In this document: positions 8,921-19,774 of the stretch, one piece after another | How positions within the stretch are numbered: the first letter of the stretch is position 1 | Layout of the letters: every line of letters starts with the position of its first letter | From: Lactifluus volemus | Lineage: Eukaryota > Basidiomycota > Agaricomycetes > Russulales > Russulaceae | Reading direction: 5' to 3' | Assembly: GCA_022376515.1 (NCBI GenBank) | Contig: WTXI01000013.1 | Span: forward strand, 186,001-250,000 | DNA: 64,000 nucleotides | Position numbers and translations under genes: made by a program | Notes under the pieces: generated by a model | What the model was told of the DNA's origin: nothing | The model's database searches: none | Seen by the model: only the letters and a program-made list of their open reading frames with translations

Positions 8921-10645
8921 TCATTCCTCAAGCTCGTCTTCTTCATCCTCACCATCGTCCTGTGCAGACGCAAGCGGAGGACCGGGCCCGCCCGACGTTT
9001 GCCCGACGAGGTCATCCATGACAAGGCCAACCGCAGCGTCCACTGCTGCGCGTGACATTTTCAAGTTGGGCATCGCGCGCAGAAGGGGGTGGTGTTTCGG
9101 GTCGAGATCGACGACCTCCTCGTCGTCCTCGCTTTCCACATTATTTTTGACCACACGCTGAGAGACATTCTGCCGACTCCCTTCTTTTTCTTCATCTTCA
9201 TCTTCTTCTTCGTCGTCGTCGTCGTCCTCTTGATCTGCTTCGCTCGCGCTATCGCTATCCCCAGAAGCAGTGGAGCTAGAGGTGCCAGATGGTGATCCAC
9301 CGTCGCTCGTACTGCTCGCGGTCTCAAAGTCCGAGTCGGAATCCGAGTCTCCTCCCACTACCTTTCCATTTCCCTCACCACCGTCCACCTCTTCCACTCG
9401 CTGCGCATCGGTCTCGGACCCAGCCCCAGCCTCAGCAGCGGCATCATCCCGAATCCCAAACGCGTCCCGATGTCTTCGCACCCATTCCAATATCCTTTCC
9501 CTCTCCTTCCCATCGATCATCTGAAACTCCGTCTCTTCTCCCTCTTCTTCTTCTCCATCATCTTGTTCTGAGCTGTTCGCCCCGACAGAAGCGCGCCGCG
9601 TTAAGACCACCGAGCACGTTCTCCCAGTCGCGGTACGCACGCGCACACCGGCCTCTCCGGGTGCGAGATCCGCGAGCGCCCAAAACTCGGCCGGCCGAGC
9701 ATCCGTGAGGATACCGGCGTCAAAGAACCAAAGCGAGGTCTCACGAACGCCACGGAACGCCGTGATACCTGCGAGCGGTGCGCCACGCTCGACGCTGGTG
9801 AGAACTAGGCCGAGTCGGTCATTATCGTTGGGGGTAATAATGGTGGCGGAGAGGAGTGTGAGGAGTGCTTGGTGTGTGGTGGAAGGACGCAGAGAGGAGG
9901 GATAGGATGAGCTTGAGTGAGCCGTTATGCGTGGAGGGGCGCCAGATTCGGGAACTGAACACGCGAGCTCGAACCGCACCGTAGCACCTGCACCAGAATC
10001 GGCGCGACTCTTACCTTCCCTGTTGCTGGCGCCACGGGGTGTAGGCGGTGGAGGTTTGTCCCCCGCAAGGAGCAGTAGTGTCCATTGCAGTGTGCCTGAC
10101 GAACGAGCGCGCGTCGGGAGGAGAAAAGCGCGCGTGAGCGCGGAACGTTCGCAGCGTGTTACGGATGCGCCAGTACCACCGTGTGCGAGGCGGAGCGTGC
10201 GCGCGTGGAACGTGATGTCCACTTTATGCCTCACGGGCGCAGTAGCGGATAACGCGTGTACCGTCAACTGTGGCAAGTCAGTCGCGTCCTCCCCATCCTC
10301 ATCATCTTTTCCTCCTCCTTTCTGGCTGTCCTGTTTGGGCTTTTTGTGAAGGGTTGAGGACGACGTCGACGGGCGTTGTTGGGGAGAGGAAGAGCGACGG
10401 CGTTTAGTGAGGTGTGAAGAAGTGGTGGGTGTATGCAGAGCGTGCAAAGCTCGCTGGACAGAGGGTTGGATCTCAGGCCACGCATCGCGGAGGTGTGAGG
10501 CGTCGTCGGGTCGGGCAGGACCGCCGGTAGCGAGGCGAAGAGCGGCGTCTAAGAATTTTTGATATCCGTGTGTTGCTATCTCCGGTGGAAGCGAGTGATG
10601 TGGGATGACAGAGAGGAGTGCGTCCAAGTATTCGTTGGTCGACAT
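8921..10645 (-). CDS. Rtt106-like (PH-type) histone chaperone, probable
   Basis: A single uninterrupted 574-codon frame starts at ATG 10645. The N-terminus (MSTNEYLDALLSVIP) is helical, followed by a Ser/Thr/Lys-rich linker with a basic KKPKQDSQKGGGK stretch. A folded middle part around residues 130-350 includes LGLVLTSVERGAPLAG, ITAFRGVRETSLWFFD and AEFWALADLAPGEAGVRV, which resembles the Rtt106/Pob3-type double PH fold. A long acidic Asp/Glu/Ser tail (roughly 360-510) is typical of histone chaperones. A conserved-looking C-terminal helix follows (HPLLRAMPNLKMSRAAVDAA), then more acidic residues. Family members deposit H3-H4 in chromatin in the nucleus. The coding sequence is GC-rich and intact, unlike its decayed neighbours. 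Assignment to Rtt106 is from memory and moderate. Confidence 0.6.
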   Translation of the reverse strand: MSTNEYLDALLSVIPHHSLPPEIATHGYQKFLDAALRLATGGPARPDDASHLRDAWPEIQPSVQRALHALHTPTTSSHLTKRRRSSSPQQRPSTSSSTLHKKPKQDSQKGGGKDDEDGEDATDLPQLTVHALSATAPVRHKVDITFHARTLRLAHGGTGASVTRCERSALTRAFLLPTRARSSGTLQWTLLLLAGDKPPPPTPRGASNREGKSRADSGAGATVRFELACSVPESGAPPRITAHSSSSYPSSLRPSTTHQALLTLLSATIITPNDNDRLGLVLTSVERGAPLAGITAFRGVRETSLWFFDAGILTDARPAEFWALADLAPGEAGVRVRTATGRTCSVVLTRRASVGANSSEQDDGEEEEGEETEFQMIDGKERERILEWVRRHRDAFGIRDDAAAEAGAGSETDAQRVEEVDGGEGNGKVVGGDSDSDSDFETASSTSDGGSPSGTSSSTASGDSDSASEADQEDDDDDEEEDEDEEKEGSRQNVSQRVVKNNVESEDDEEVVDLDPKHHPLLRAMPNLKMSRAAVDAAVGLVMDDLVGQTSGGPGPPLASAQDDGEDEEDELEE

Positions 10646-10954
10646 GACTGTCCACCTTTGACCGTCCCTCGACTCTCTCCTCTGCCCTTGTCGCAGTCAG
10701 ATCACGTGTTCACTGAAATTAGGTACAATTGGCGGTGAAAATGAATAATGAACAAACAACTCTCACCCGCCTCCTCACCTGTTGTGCCAGCGTGACCCGT
10801 GCCAGCCCATCACAGCTGGACCATCTTCTGTCAGCGCCCACCTTGACTTGACCAAGGACACCGCCACTGCCGTGGGAAAGGTCCAAGAGGCCTACACTGC
10901 TAATCGCATCCACGTCATTGCCCACCACCTCTACCATAAATTTATCCTCTCCTC
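10646..10954. promoter_or_regulatory. Divergent intergenic region between the Rtt106-like gene and the F-box gene
   Basis: This 309-base gap separates two divergently oriented genes. A short open frame runs through it (from about 10782) and could hold a 5' exon of the F-box gene, because CTACGTAAGC near 10970 is a possible donor, but I cannot decide this. No clear TATA box is seen. Confidence 0.35.
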
Positions 10955-12454
10955 ATGGAAAGGCTCGGCCTACGTAAGCAGTTCCAAATCGTGATTGTTG
11001 TGTTATTGATCTGGTCGCAACCTTGCCAATTAATAGCGCTCAAGAGCAATAGACGACACTCGCCTATCCATATCCTCAACGACGATGTGCTTCTCAATAT
11101 ATTTCATCTCTATCAGCTAGCCTATCCAGAAGAATATAACGATGGAACTATTGCTTGGTCCCACCAACGTTGGTGGTACAGGCTGGCACATGTTTGTCGA
11201 CTGTGGCGAAATATTATTCTTGGATCACCATCCCGGCTCGACCTTCATCTGTTCTGCACCAATGGTGTACCTGTAGCGGACATGCTCGCAAATTCGCCAC
11301 CTCTACCACTCACCATCTATTATACTGATTTGAAGATGACAGCAGACGATGAAACGGGTATATTGCTCGCTCTTTCGCACCGTGATCGCGTGCGTCGCGT
11401 TGACCTTTGGATGCTCCCAAATTTGGGGAAGTTCGTCATGGTTATGGATGATCAATTCCCCATTCTGGAGCGGATGTATATCAATTCTAGGACCGAAGTG
11501 GTTCTTCCTGTAACGTTTCAAGCCCCCAATCTACGCCATTTCAGACTGATGACAGCTTACCTTCCAATTGGATCGCCCATACTCACAACTACTACCGCGG
11601 GACTTGTCACTCTCTCGCTTCTTGATATCCCGGCATCCGCTTATTTCCCTCCAAGTTATGTGCTTACCTGGCTTTCATTTATGCTCCAGCTCGAGATACT
11701 GTTCATTGGATTTCAATCCCCTATCTCCAACCGTGATATTGAAAGGCAGTTGTACCATGCCCCGGCTATGACCACACTTCCCAACCTACACCGCTTTGTG
11801 CTGCAAGGTACGGCCAGATATTTGGAGGGCCTTGTTTCTCATATTAGCGTCCCTTCCCTCACCATCCTTCGTGTCCATCTTTAAAATCAACTCTCCTTTA
11901 CTTTTCCACACCTCTTGCAGTTCATGCAAACATCCGAGAACCTCACATTTAGCGCTGTCCAGGTAACTTTCGGTGCGCTTTCTGTTTCCTTACATTCGGT
12001 CCCTTGGCAGTGGGACACTCCTTTGATGCTGGAGATCAGCGGCAGACATCTCGACTGGCAGGTTGCGTCTGCGGTGCAATGCTTTGGTACACTTTCACCC
12101 ATACTTTCTGTTGTCGAGCAAGTAGTATTTTGCTACGAAGAGCACAACCAATCATCTGAATGGCACAACGATGTCGATCGAAGACAGTGGCGTGAACTTC
12201 TTAGGCCGTTCACCAACGTGAAGATTATTCATGTACAAGATGATCTCATCAGCAAAATCTTCCGTTCTTTGCCATCTGATGATGGAGAGCCACCACTGGA
12301 GCTCCTTCCGAACCTTGAGGAGGTTGGATATTCCGGAGAAGGCGATGCTCGGGACGCATTTACCACATTTCTCAATGAACGACAAGTATCGGGTCATCCC
12401 GTGAGCCTGCGCTTGGTGGATCATTGGATATTCGATATACCTAGGGAACCATAG
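10955..12454 (+). pseudogene. F-box/LRR-type protein interrupted by one in-frame TAA
   Basis: From ATG 10955 the protein has an F-box-like start (PIHILNDDVLLNIFHLYQLA, then WYRLAHVCRLWRNIILGSPS), as in the large basidiomycete F-box families that recruit substrates to SCF ubiquitin ligases, followed by leucine-rich repeat-like sequence (PNLRHFRLM, GLVTLSLLDIP). The frame meets TAA at 11882-11884 after LRVHL, then continues in the same frame without another stop (NQLSFTFPHLLQFMQTSENL) to 12454, ending IFDIPREP. Relatives usually have a Phe between the Leu and NQL, so the TAA sits exactly at a normal codon. Total span is 499 codons plus stop. Loss by one nonsense change, stop readthrough or a sequence error are the options. 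The true start may lie in an upstream exon. Confidence 0.65.
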
Positions 12455-13151
12455 CGTGTGGACCGCAGCAATTGGTGGATCGATGTAAGTCTCAACGCAA
12501 TAACCCATATCCTAATTGCGCTCACACCGTAACACCCACCTACTCTCCTTTTCATGATGACCACTAGATTTTAGTCAACATTGGCGTATGCATTCTTGAT
12601 GACTACTATCACACACCCTTCCTCAGATTCTCAAAGTCTAATTCGTCTCTCCATACATGTTGCATCGTTTCGAGCACCGTGTCATTTCCTTGTGATGTAT
12701 TTACGTACATTCGTACGACTGTTTATGTTTATGCCTTACCACTTATCAAGCAGTCAAAGTCTTGCGATCTCGTGACGTACTGACTTAGTCATCTGGAGTT
12801 CTTCTGTTCTCGATGCCCTTGCGCGTCTTCTTTTTTTGTTGGCATGCTTCTGCCGAATCAGAATCATATGGGACCAAAGGGGAGAGTTTGAGATTATCGG
12901 CTATTAGCCAACACCCGCGACGAGTCTACGTGTCTATCCCCTGACCAAGCCGGCTATGGTCTTCCATGGGATAGCCATGTCTCCAATGTCGTATGTTGCC
13001 GCACCTCTCGCTCTCTCTCTCTCTCTCATTTTTTTCCCTTCCCCGACCTTAGTCATCCTTACAGGTATCACATTGCTCTCTTCTATTTAGACCCAGTGCA
13101 CTTTTAAACCGATTTACATGGATTCTATGTCCATCATTCCGACTACGTTCC
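12455..13151. other. Convergent intergenic region, no gene seen
   Basis: AT-rich 3' flanks of the F-box gene (plus) and the RNase III-like gene (minus). It contains a (CT)8 microsatellite at 13011-13027. I see no coding signal, RNA gene or mobile element. Confidence 0.5.
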
Positions 13152-14097
13152 TTATGAACCCGTCCCTACGCTGACCCAGCCCATTGCATGCAGTGCCTGT
13201 CGCGCAGCCTCCTCTTTCGCTTGCTGCTTATTTTTTCCAGTTCCCGTACCTCTCGTTATTCCTTCCACTACAAGACATAACCCCCTCAGCATCCGGGGCT
13301 CACCCCAAGAACAATTCTAAGCCGCACTCACCGAGACAGTCGACAGTCCATATGAGAGCGTGGTCCGGTCCCGATTGCAAAGCATTCCATTTAATTTTTT
13401 GGCTGCGTTGCGCAGCCGTTTGATTGAATAGTGAGAGAAACGCCGACTTTGTTGTCACAGCAGGCAACAGCGTGTCATGTGGAACAGGCGGTGGGGGTGA
13501 CACAGGTGGGGGTGGATTACCCATTTCATGATACGGGGTCTCGGATGTCAATGAATCGGGATTTTGGTCTACCAAAAAGCGGATCCAAGCCTGGACGCTC
13601 GGGTAACCTTGTTCTACGTACAAGGCACCTACGTAGGCGTTGAATAGGCGAATGGTTTCCTGTCCATCCTCGTGTCAGTACAAAGCCGATAACTGATCTC
13701 AAGCCACAACTCAACCCTAGCAGTTAGCAGCTCTCCGCGAAGGTCTGGGGGGCATGTGAACTTTTCCCGCATCTCGTACTGTGTCACCCATTGTTCATAG
13801 GCATCTTCGGACAATGAAATCTCGAGCTCTATCTGCGGAGAATTCGCAGGTGAGGGTTCGGGGGCCAATGTCTCAGGCCGCAGTGGTGCTTACTTCTAAC
13901 CGGTCATCGTGCAACATCGGCCGCTTCTTGAAGTGAATGTCCGCGACAACCATGCACAGCACTCGCTTCCCGAGGAAAGCGAGGCGGTCGCCATCTCCAA
14001 GGTTATCATTATTAAATTCAGAAGATCTGAAAGATCGGTGGGTAAAAATCGTAAGGGCAGCGTTGCTTGAAATTGGAGGGAGAAGAGGTAAAGTCAT
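13152..14097 (-). CDS. RNase III-fold plus dsRBD protein with substituted catalytic residues
   Basis: Four exons on the minus strand are joined by consistent frames: 14097-13894, 13832-13716, 13668-13332 and 13267-13152, giving 257 residues. Introns are 61, 47 and 64 nt (GTAAGC, GTTGAG and GTGAGT donors). Exon 1 carries the RNase III signature region as DGDRLAFLGKRVL, and exon 3 has LFNAYVGALYVEQGY. A proline-rich linker (PPPPVSPPPPVP) leads to a C-terminal dsRBD whose end, TGTGKNKQQAKEEAARQALH, is in exon 4. In active enzymes the signature is ERLEFLGDAVL and the later motif DLFEAYVGA. Here the four catalytic acids are Ala, Lys, Arg and Asn. It therefore resembles non-catalytic RNase III folds such as mitoribosomal mL44 or mL57. 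Start chosen at the first in-frame ATG; upstream codons lack one. Confidence 0.65.
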
Positions 14098-14219
14098 CCT
14101 TGGCTCGGTCTTGGTCTTGGATTGCGTGCGCGATCTTGTGGACACCACCAAATCAGAAGTAGGGAGAGTACTGCTGAAGAGCCTCTTAGAGGGTTATATA
14201 CGAGTTTGAGATGGATTTG

Positions 14220-15760
14220 ACTGCGCTGCAAGCTGCGCAGCAAGCTACGCCGCAAGCTACTCCGCCGACAAAGGGGTCATCGATATTAGTGTCACCGGCC
14301 TCGCTTCCCCCCGCAAGATAGCACGTCGACCGTCTTTGCGGTCCCACTGCGCCTTGTTGAGCCTGAGCGTATGTCCCGCACTCACAGCGGTGGAAATCAC
14401 ATGGACCTATGAAGTACTGTATGAGCTAATGAACACCATGTAGTACCGCAAAACGTACCTCCGTATCCGCATCTAGATCCCAAGGATCGAATTTCCCAGA
14501 GCCATCCACCGAAGCGAAGTCCGCAGCATTTGCGGGATGCCACTTGAGATCGTAATCATAGTCGTTTGCTTCATCAAATTGAATATATCGGGAATACACT
14601 CTTGTGTCGACGTAGATGGTTTCGCCAATGACTTCGCATGCCACATTTTCACCGTTCAATCGACGGAATAGGTAAGAACAAATAGGAGAAGTCCACTGGG
14701 CCCGATCATGATGAGAGGGTGAAAGTTGAGTCGCATGACTGGCCCTTGTAAACGTCCTACTGGTCGAGACTAGCTATCGCCCCCGCACGGTCGTAGCGTT
14801 TGGCTTGGTAGATATTTCCTTCTTTAGTACCGACCCGGAACGGGGTAGTTTCCTGCGCTGTGTGAGCATCATTCTCGCCGTGAAGGTAAATAAATGCACA
14901 CACCTGTGGCTGAGCATATTGAGGTTGTGTGCGTTTTGGATCCCAAGCATTTGCATCGCATAGACTGGGTGTGTGTGCCCCGCCACTGATAATGATGTCT
15001 TGAGCACAGGTAGATGCTTCGACCTTGTGCTCCAGAGCAATATCATCCGACTGTCATTCTGGTCAACTACGCCTGACGAGTGTGAAGTTGGGGAAGATTA
15101 CACACCTGGTGAGTAGAATAACGAATTCCGGTCGCTCTATTAAGTGTAGGTTCCAAAACAGCCACAATGCCATGAGGGGGTTCATTAACCGCGGCGTGCA
15201 TTTGACGCAAGACTTGAGTTCCGGAAACTGCAATTAAAACAATGAGTAGGTAGAACAGCCCCATGACTATAGGACCCACCTTGGGCGACCAGTCCACGTC
15301 CGATTCTTACAATATCATTCGTCCCCGAATGAGCATTCCTCGTTTCAACACTCGTGAATCGTCATGTGACGATACCCGATCAGTCAGTTGATGAGAACTG
15401 CGCGATAAAGACCGGTCTCCATCCCCGGAAGTGTAGTCGCGAAAAAGTAATCGAAATTATCGTCAAAGTGCTCGTTGGACGATCTTTGAGGATTTTGCAA
15501 TACGAAATCCAAGAACTCGGGGGGTGGCAAGAACATTTTCTTCCTCCATCAAATCTACACGTGTTTCAACGGAGGGTGACGACAGGGAGCACAAAATGCG
15601 GACAGACCTCGAATTTCCTCTTCAATTTCACGGTCCGATGTCTCACTCTCTTCTTTGATTTCACCCGGGAGGCCCAACGCGATGCCAACTCAACGCGGTG
15701 CCAACACCCGTCTCGATGCAGCACCTGGACTGTGGAAAAAACATACCCGTTATGAGCACT
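14220..15760 (-). pseudogene. Cytoplasmic dynein intermediate chain pseudogene
   Basis: Pieces of the WD40 dynein intermediate chain occur in correct order on the minus strand. From the 5' side they are SDREIEEEIRG, PEFLDFV with SSKIVQRAL and RDYTSGDGD, then DVDWSPK, a GTGGGT intron, FPEL, NEPPHGIVAV and, one base shifted, WNLHLIERPEFV. These are followed by ILLWSTRSKHLPVLKTSLS, GHTHPVYAMQMLGIQNAHNL, VGTKEGNIYQAKRYDRAGA, DVYKGQ, then FDEANDYDYDLKWHP, VDGSGKFDPWDLDADTE and LNKAQWDRKDGRRA. The living protein anchors dynein to dynactin and cargo for microtubule transport. At least five frame changes plus in-frame stops (for example right after SLDQ) show this copy is dead. Introns are retained, so it came from DNA duplication or is the decayed original. 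Confidence 0.8.
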
Positions 15761-16784
15761 GGGAATTAGCCAAAAAAAAAAAAAGATTACGTGAATCGTG
15801 TTATAAACTGCTCACGTAAGCCGCGCGATTCCGACCGCATATACTGTACCTTGCGAGGTGAAACAACTGGATTGGACATCCCGCGCTGTATGCTTTGCTA
15901 CGACTTGGATCAATCACCCGAAGGAGGTTTCTGCAGTTTCAATGCACTGGTTGCATGGTATCATAGGCGACATGCACCGTACAGTACTTTTCCGTACTGG
16001 ATTGCCACCAATGCGGGTAAGCAACCGGTGGGGGGTATTCAAACAAGCAAAAGAATAGGAATGACGCAGGCTGGTTGGATAGAGACGGAAAAAGTCATCA
16101 AGATAAATATGATAGGCGCCCCAACGCCGAATTCCTGGCCGAAACCATGTGCATAACTGGCGCTGAGCTTGGGCTCGCATTCTCGACCGTACTACCTACG
16201 TAACTGTAGTACTTACTGTACAGCATGCGACTGGAGGGAGGACCCGGAAACAGAAACCCACAGTAGGTTGACATTAGCGAGGAGCAACAGCCGAATCCGG
16301 AGGGAGAGACTCACGCGAGAGACATGCGTGCGTACTGTACTGTACTGTACTGAGCTGACAGCTTTCTCTGGTTGGTCACCCCGAACCCTTCGGTAAGTGG
16401 AGGCGCTACAGTGAAACGACAAACGACGCAGTCGTTACCTGTATGCCGGCAACTGAATCAGGCGACTCACGGAAGAGCAACCACCGGATGCGGGTACTGT
16501 ACGGCAATCTCCTGGAGCGAGACAGGCAAGCGCAAGAAGCGGGCATAGAAACGGAGATCAAACTCCCCGTGCTCTCAGACTCAGAGTCCCTTTGATGACC
16601 TCAGCGTTTGCATGTGAGAGAGGAAGGTAGCGCCGCAGTTCGCTATACGCGCGCTACACAAAGAGGGTAAACCGGCGGTAGTAAACCGGCAAACACATAA
16701 TTTTTGTTTGTCAGCACATGACTGGTTGGGGCTGATCGCTTTGCCCTTTTGACCAAAAAGTTTCAGTTCTCGGTTGGAAAAATA
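15761..16784. other. Gene-free stretch with microsatellites
   Basis: No supported coding sequence. It contains an A-run near 15771-15785 and a (GTACT)4 tandem repeat at 16332-16351. The right end is the insertion point of a MITE. Confidence 0.5.
16332..16351. repeat. (GTACT)4 microsatellite
   Basis: Four tandem copies of GTACT, ending in a further TG. Because GTAC is palindromic, both strands look alike. Isolated and short. Confidence 0.8.
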
Positions 16785-17109
16785 CTAACGGGGGGCCCCT
16801 CTCTGACCACCCCCCCTTTCTGATCAGTCACGCTATGGTCACACGTCATATTTGAGACTCTGATTGGCTGTTGCGAGTGCTAAGCATGCCAGTTTGGAAA
16901 TATTATAAACTCCGACACAGTCAGGCGTGACAAACACACTATTTTTTATTTCGCCACACACTACGATTTCTACCAAAAGAATGGATGGAATATGGTCAGA
17001 CATGGTACTAGATACTGTAGGCTGAATTTTGTGGTGATTGAGCAAGAGTTGGGCGAGAAAATTGGACTGATCAGAAAGGGGGGGTGGTCAGAGAGGGGCC
17101 CCCCGTTAG
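16785..17109. mobile_element. MITE with 45-bp perfect terminal inverted repeats and TA duplication
   Basis: The element begins CTAACGGGGGGCCCCTCTCT and its last 45 bases are the exact reverse complement of its first 45. It is flanked by TA on both sides (16783-16784 and 17110-17111), the target duplication expected of Tc1/mariner-type elements. Length is 325 bp with no transposase frame, so it is non-autonomous. The interior is AT-richer. A diverged second copy in the opposite orientation lies at 27186-27500. Identity of the terminal repeats suggests recent insertion. Confidence 0.85.
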
Positions 17110-17111
17110 TA

Positions 17112-19695
17112 CATCTTACTGTAGTTCGTGGTAGCGAGCGTCTCTTTGATTTTTATTTGAGTTCATTTCGGGAACCAATCTAGTTGTCGAAGTGTCAAAA
17201 CACGTCAGAGAATCAAGTTTGTCAACTGTCAACTAGCGAGGGAAGGAAGAACACGCCGTTCACTTGAGCCAAGCATGATTGGTAAGAGGGCGAAAATGGA
17301 ATTTGCAAAAAGGGCAGAAAGCGCTTTCGGCCTTGTCTATCTCGCTATTGACAAAGCAAAATCTTGTGCCTTTTCATGAAAGCAACCATGGCATGAACCT
17401 TCGTTGCGTTCGATCAATCGCATTCATGTGTCTAGATCGACCAAGGGCGGCGACGCTCCACGCACGATTTGTCCTTAAATGGACGAAATACGGGCTGGGC
17501 CGACAGCCGGGTCCGACGGATGCAGATTGCACCATCGTGCATCATCGGGTGGATCTCTGTGCGGCGACAAGGATCATCGTCGGAAGCATTTGCAATCAAT
17601 TCAAAAGGACAAGTTCCACGGTGACATGTGATGTGAAGATCCAATTGGAAGCCTAAAGTCGGATCGGAACCGTGAATGGAGTCTCTGCGTTGCAAATGGT
17701 GGAAGAGGGAAGAGGAATTCAGGTGGTACGATCACTCCTTATAACCAGCAGACATCATGTCATCGTTGTACAGCAGGAGCGGAAGATGTGTTGAGAGTTT
17801 ATCCGGGTAGTCATAGTTGTTGTGTTATGTGTGAAGCGTCCTTGTCAGCATATCCTTAAGCTCCCAAGGGCGGAAGCAAGAGCGGATCAAAAGTCTCCAA
17901 GAGATGCTCGCAGCTCAACTTTTTCAAGCTTCCAAGATGGGTTGTCTTGTAGGGACCAATTGAAGGTTCGGTCTCTTTCTTCCATGTCACGAAACGTCTG
18001 ACCTAAGAGACGGTACTAGTGGCGCGATGAGGCGATGCCAAACCATCAGTCATTTCACAAATTCAAAAATTCAGAAATGGAAGAAACATTCCACAGTTGG
18101 CACAGCCTCATGCCGACGGGTGGACTAAGTCAGCAAGAATCGGAGTTCTGAATCGAACACAATTACGTATTAGACGACGCAGATCCAGATCCAAATCGCA
18201 AACAAAACTTGCGATCGCCGGGGCCAAGATGTTGTTTTAGCCTTGAATCCCAGCATATGACCAACTGCCAAGCTTGCTCACGCAACCACGGTGGTTCGCT
18301 CTGTAATGTCTACTTTTTGGGTGGGTCCTCTCGTCCATTTACAGTATTCTCAACCCACGGTCATTGTGTGCCTGGTTCGACCTAGAACAGCCTTGCCTGC
18401 GCGTCCCGAATTACGATGAAGCGAGGTCGTGTGTCATCGGCAAATCCCCAAAGCCATTGTTGTTCGCTGTTCGTGCGCAACTCGCCACGCCGCCAAAGAT
18501 AAAACATTTATTGATGGCGATGCCATGTCAGTCAGGGTTGAGGTCGGGCAAGTCAGTTTATCTATGATCGTATTGTTTCCGACTCGGAGCATCATTCACT
18601 ACGTCACTCTTGGAGCTCTGATGTATCATCGATCAGGGAGGAAAATCCACACTTTTCCGATAATTCGGGAAGACCCACACGTCGTCCTACAAACCCGAAT
18701 TACGCCTCTCGGGCCCGAAGCATGCACCCACGCACTCAATGTCCGCAGCAAAAAAAAAAAAAAGGATAGAAAGACGCCTCTGGAGTCTGGAGTTCAGCAC
18801 CGCATTGTTCAGTTGAGGAATTACGGCAATCAGCTGATTTCGTGGCTGACAGGGACGGATGGTGATTACGGTCAAATGTCGAGGCCCTGAGCCACTGCTG
18901 CCCCTCGGCGCTTTTCTCAGTTAAATGAGCGGTCATCCCAGACCTGATACCGATTTTTTTCTTGGTCTGGTTGTGGTGTTGATTTCCCATTTCTTTTATA
19001 TCTCCGTGTTGGACTCCGTATTCCTAAATTCTCGCGTTCATTCACGTTCGGGCCAGGGTCGTGCAAGAGACATGTGGCAGTGTCGTCCCTGCTGTGGTGA
19101 CTGCGGCGAGAGCGAGACGAAGGATGTAACGACACAGACACAGACGGAGTAAATAAAAAATGATGTGACTTGAAACGCCAACATCCATACCGCCGGCCAT
19201 CAACGAGTTGGAGGGAAGTGCATAGAAAAGGAGAGTAGACATTGACACACATGTGATGATCCCATTGTTCGTTGCATGATGATAGGCACACATAACGCCT
19301 TTGATCTGGGATGTACAGTTATGGATCTGAACTTAAATGCGTGCGGACTCAAAATCCGGAAACCGAAGTAACCGAGCAGTACGATGCGCATTTGCATTTA
19401 GGGCCAAAAAAAGGTCTACAGAACCATTTCTGTTCGGGATGCCCTATTTGACCAAAAAAAATGAAAGCTTCGGTATTAAGATACGTCGAAGCACAAGGGA
19501 GGAGCGACATGGAATGTAGAGTCGGACTGCGCGGGCGCGAGTTGAAGCGAACGAACTGACTGGAGGGTTCCTGACCGATGACTCAGACTGGACCGTTCGT
19601 CGATGAGCCGGATCTAGAATGTCCCGATCGGCCCCTGGTTGAGTCGAGTCGGCATTTCGCACTCACTCACTCACTGGAGCACGTCGTTTTCTGCA
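17112..19695. other. 2.6-kb stretch without a supported gene
   Basis: Short frames occur on both strands (for example 17432-17695 minus and 18429-18890 plus), but none has recognisable motifs, a splice pattern or a paired relic elsewhere in the window. An A-run lies at about 18750-18763. I see no RNA gene. Confidence 0.4.
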
Positions 19696-19703
19696 TATAT
19701 TAA
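19696..19703 (+). promoter_or_regulatory. TATA-like box
   Basis: TATATTAA lies 72 bases upstream of ATG 19775, followed by a long pyrimidine-rich run (CCTTCC and CTTTTCTC words), a common arrangement at fungal transcription starts. Confidence 0.45.
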
Positions 19704-19774
19704 GCCCCAGGCGTCTCTCTTGCCCTTCCTTCCTTCCCCTTCCTCTCCCATCACCACTTCCCTTTTCTCTTTCT

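Noticed and set aside
10782..10994. 70-codon plus-strand frame upstream of the F-box gene
   Set aside because: It could be a 5' exon, but the frame and donor cannot be fixed from sequence and there is no recognisable motif.
17432..17695. Minus-strand frame containing HITCHRGTCPFELIAN
   Set aside because: Protein-like at first sight, but it has no family resemblance, no conserved neighbours and no second copy. Not reported as a gene.
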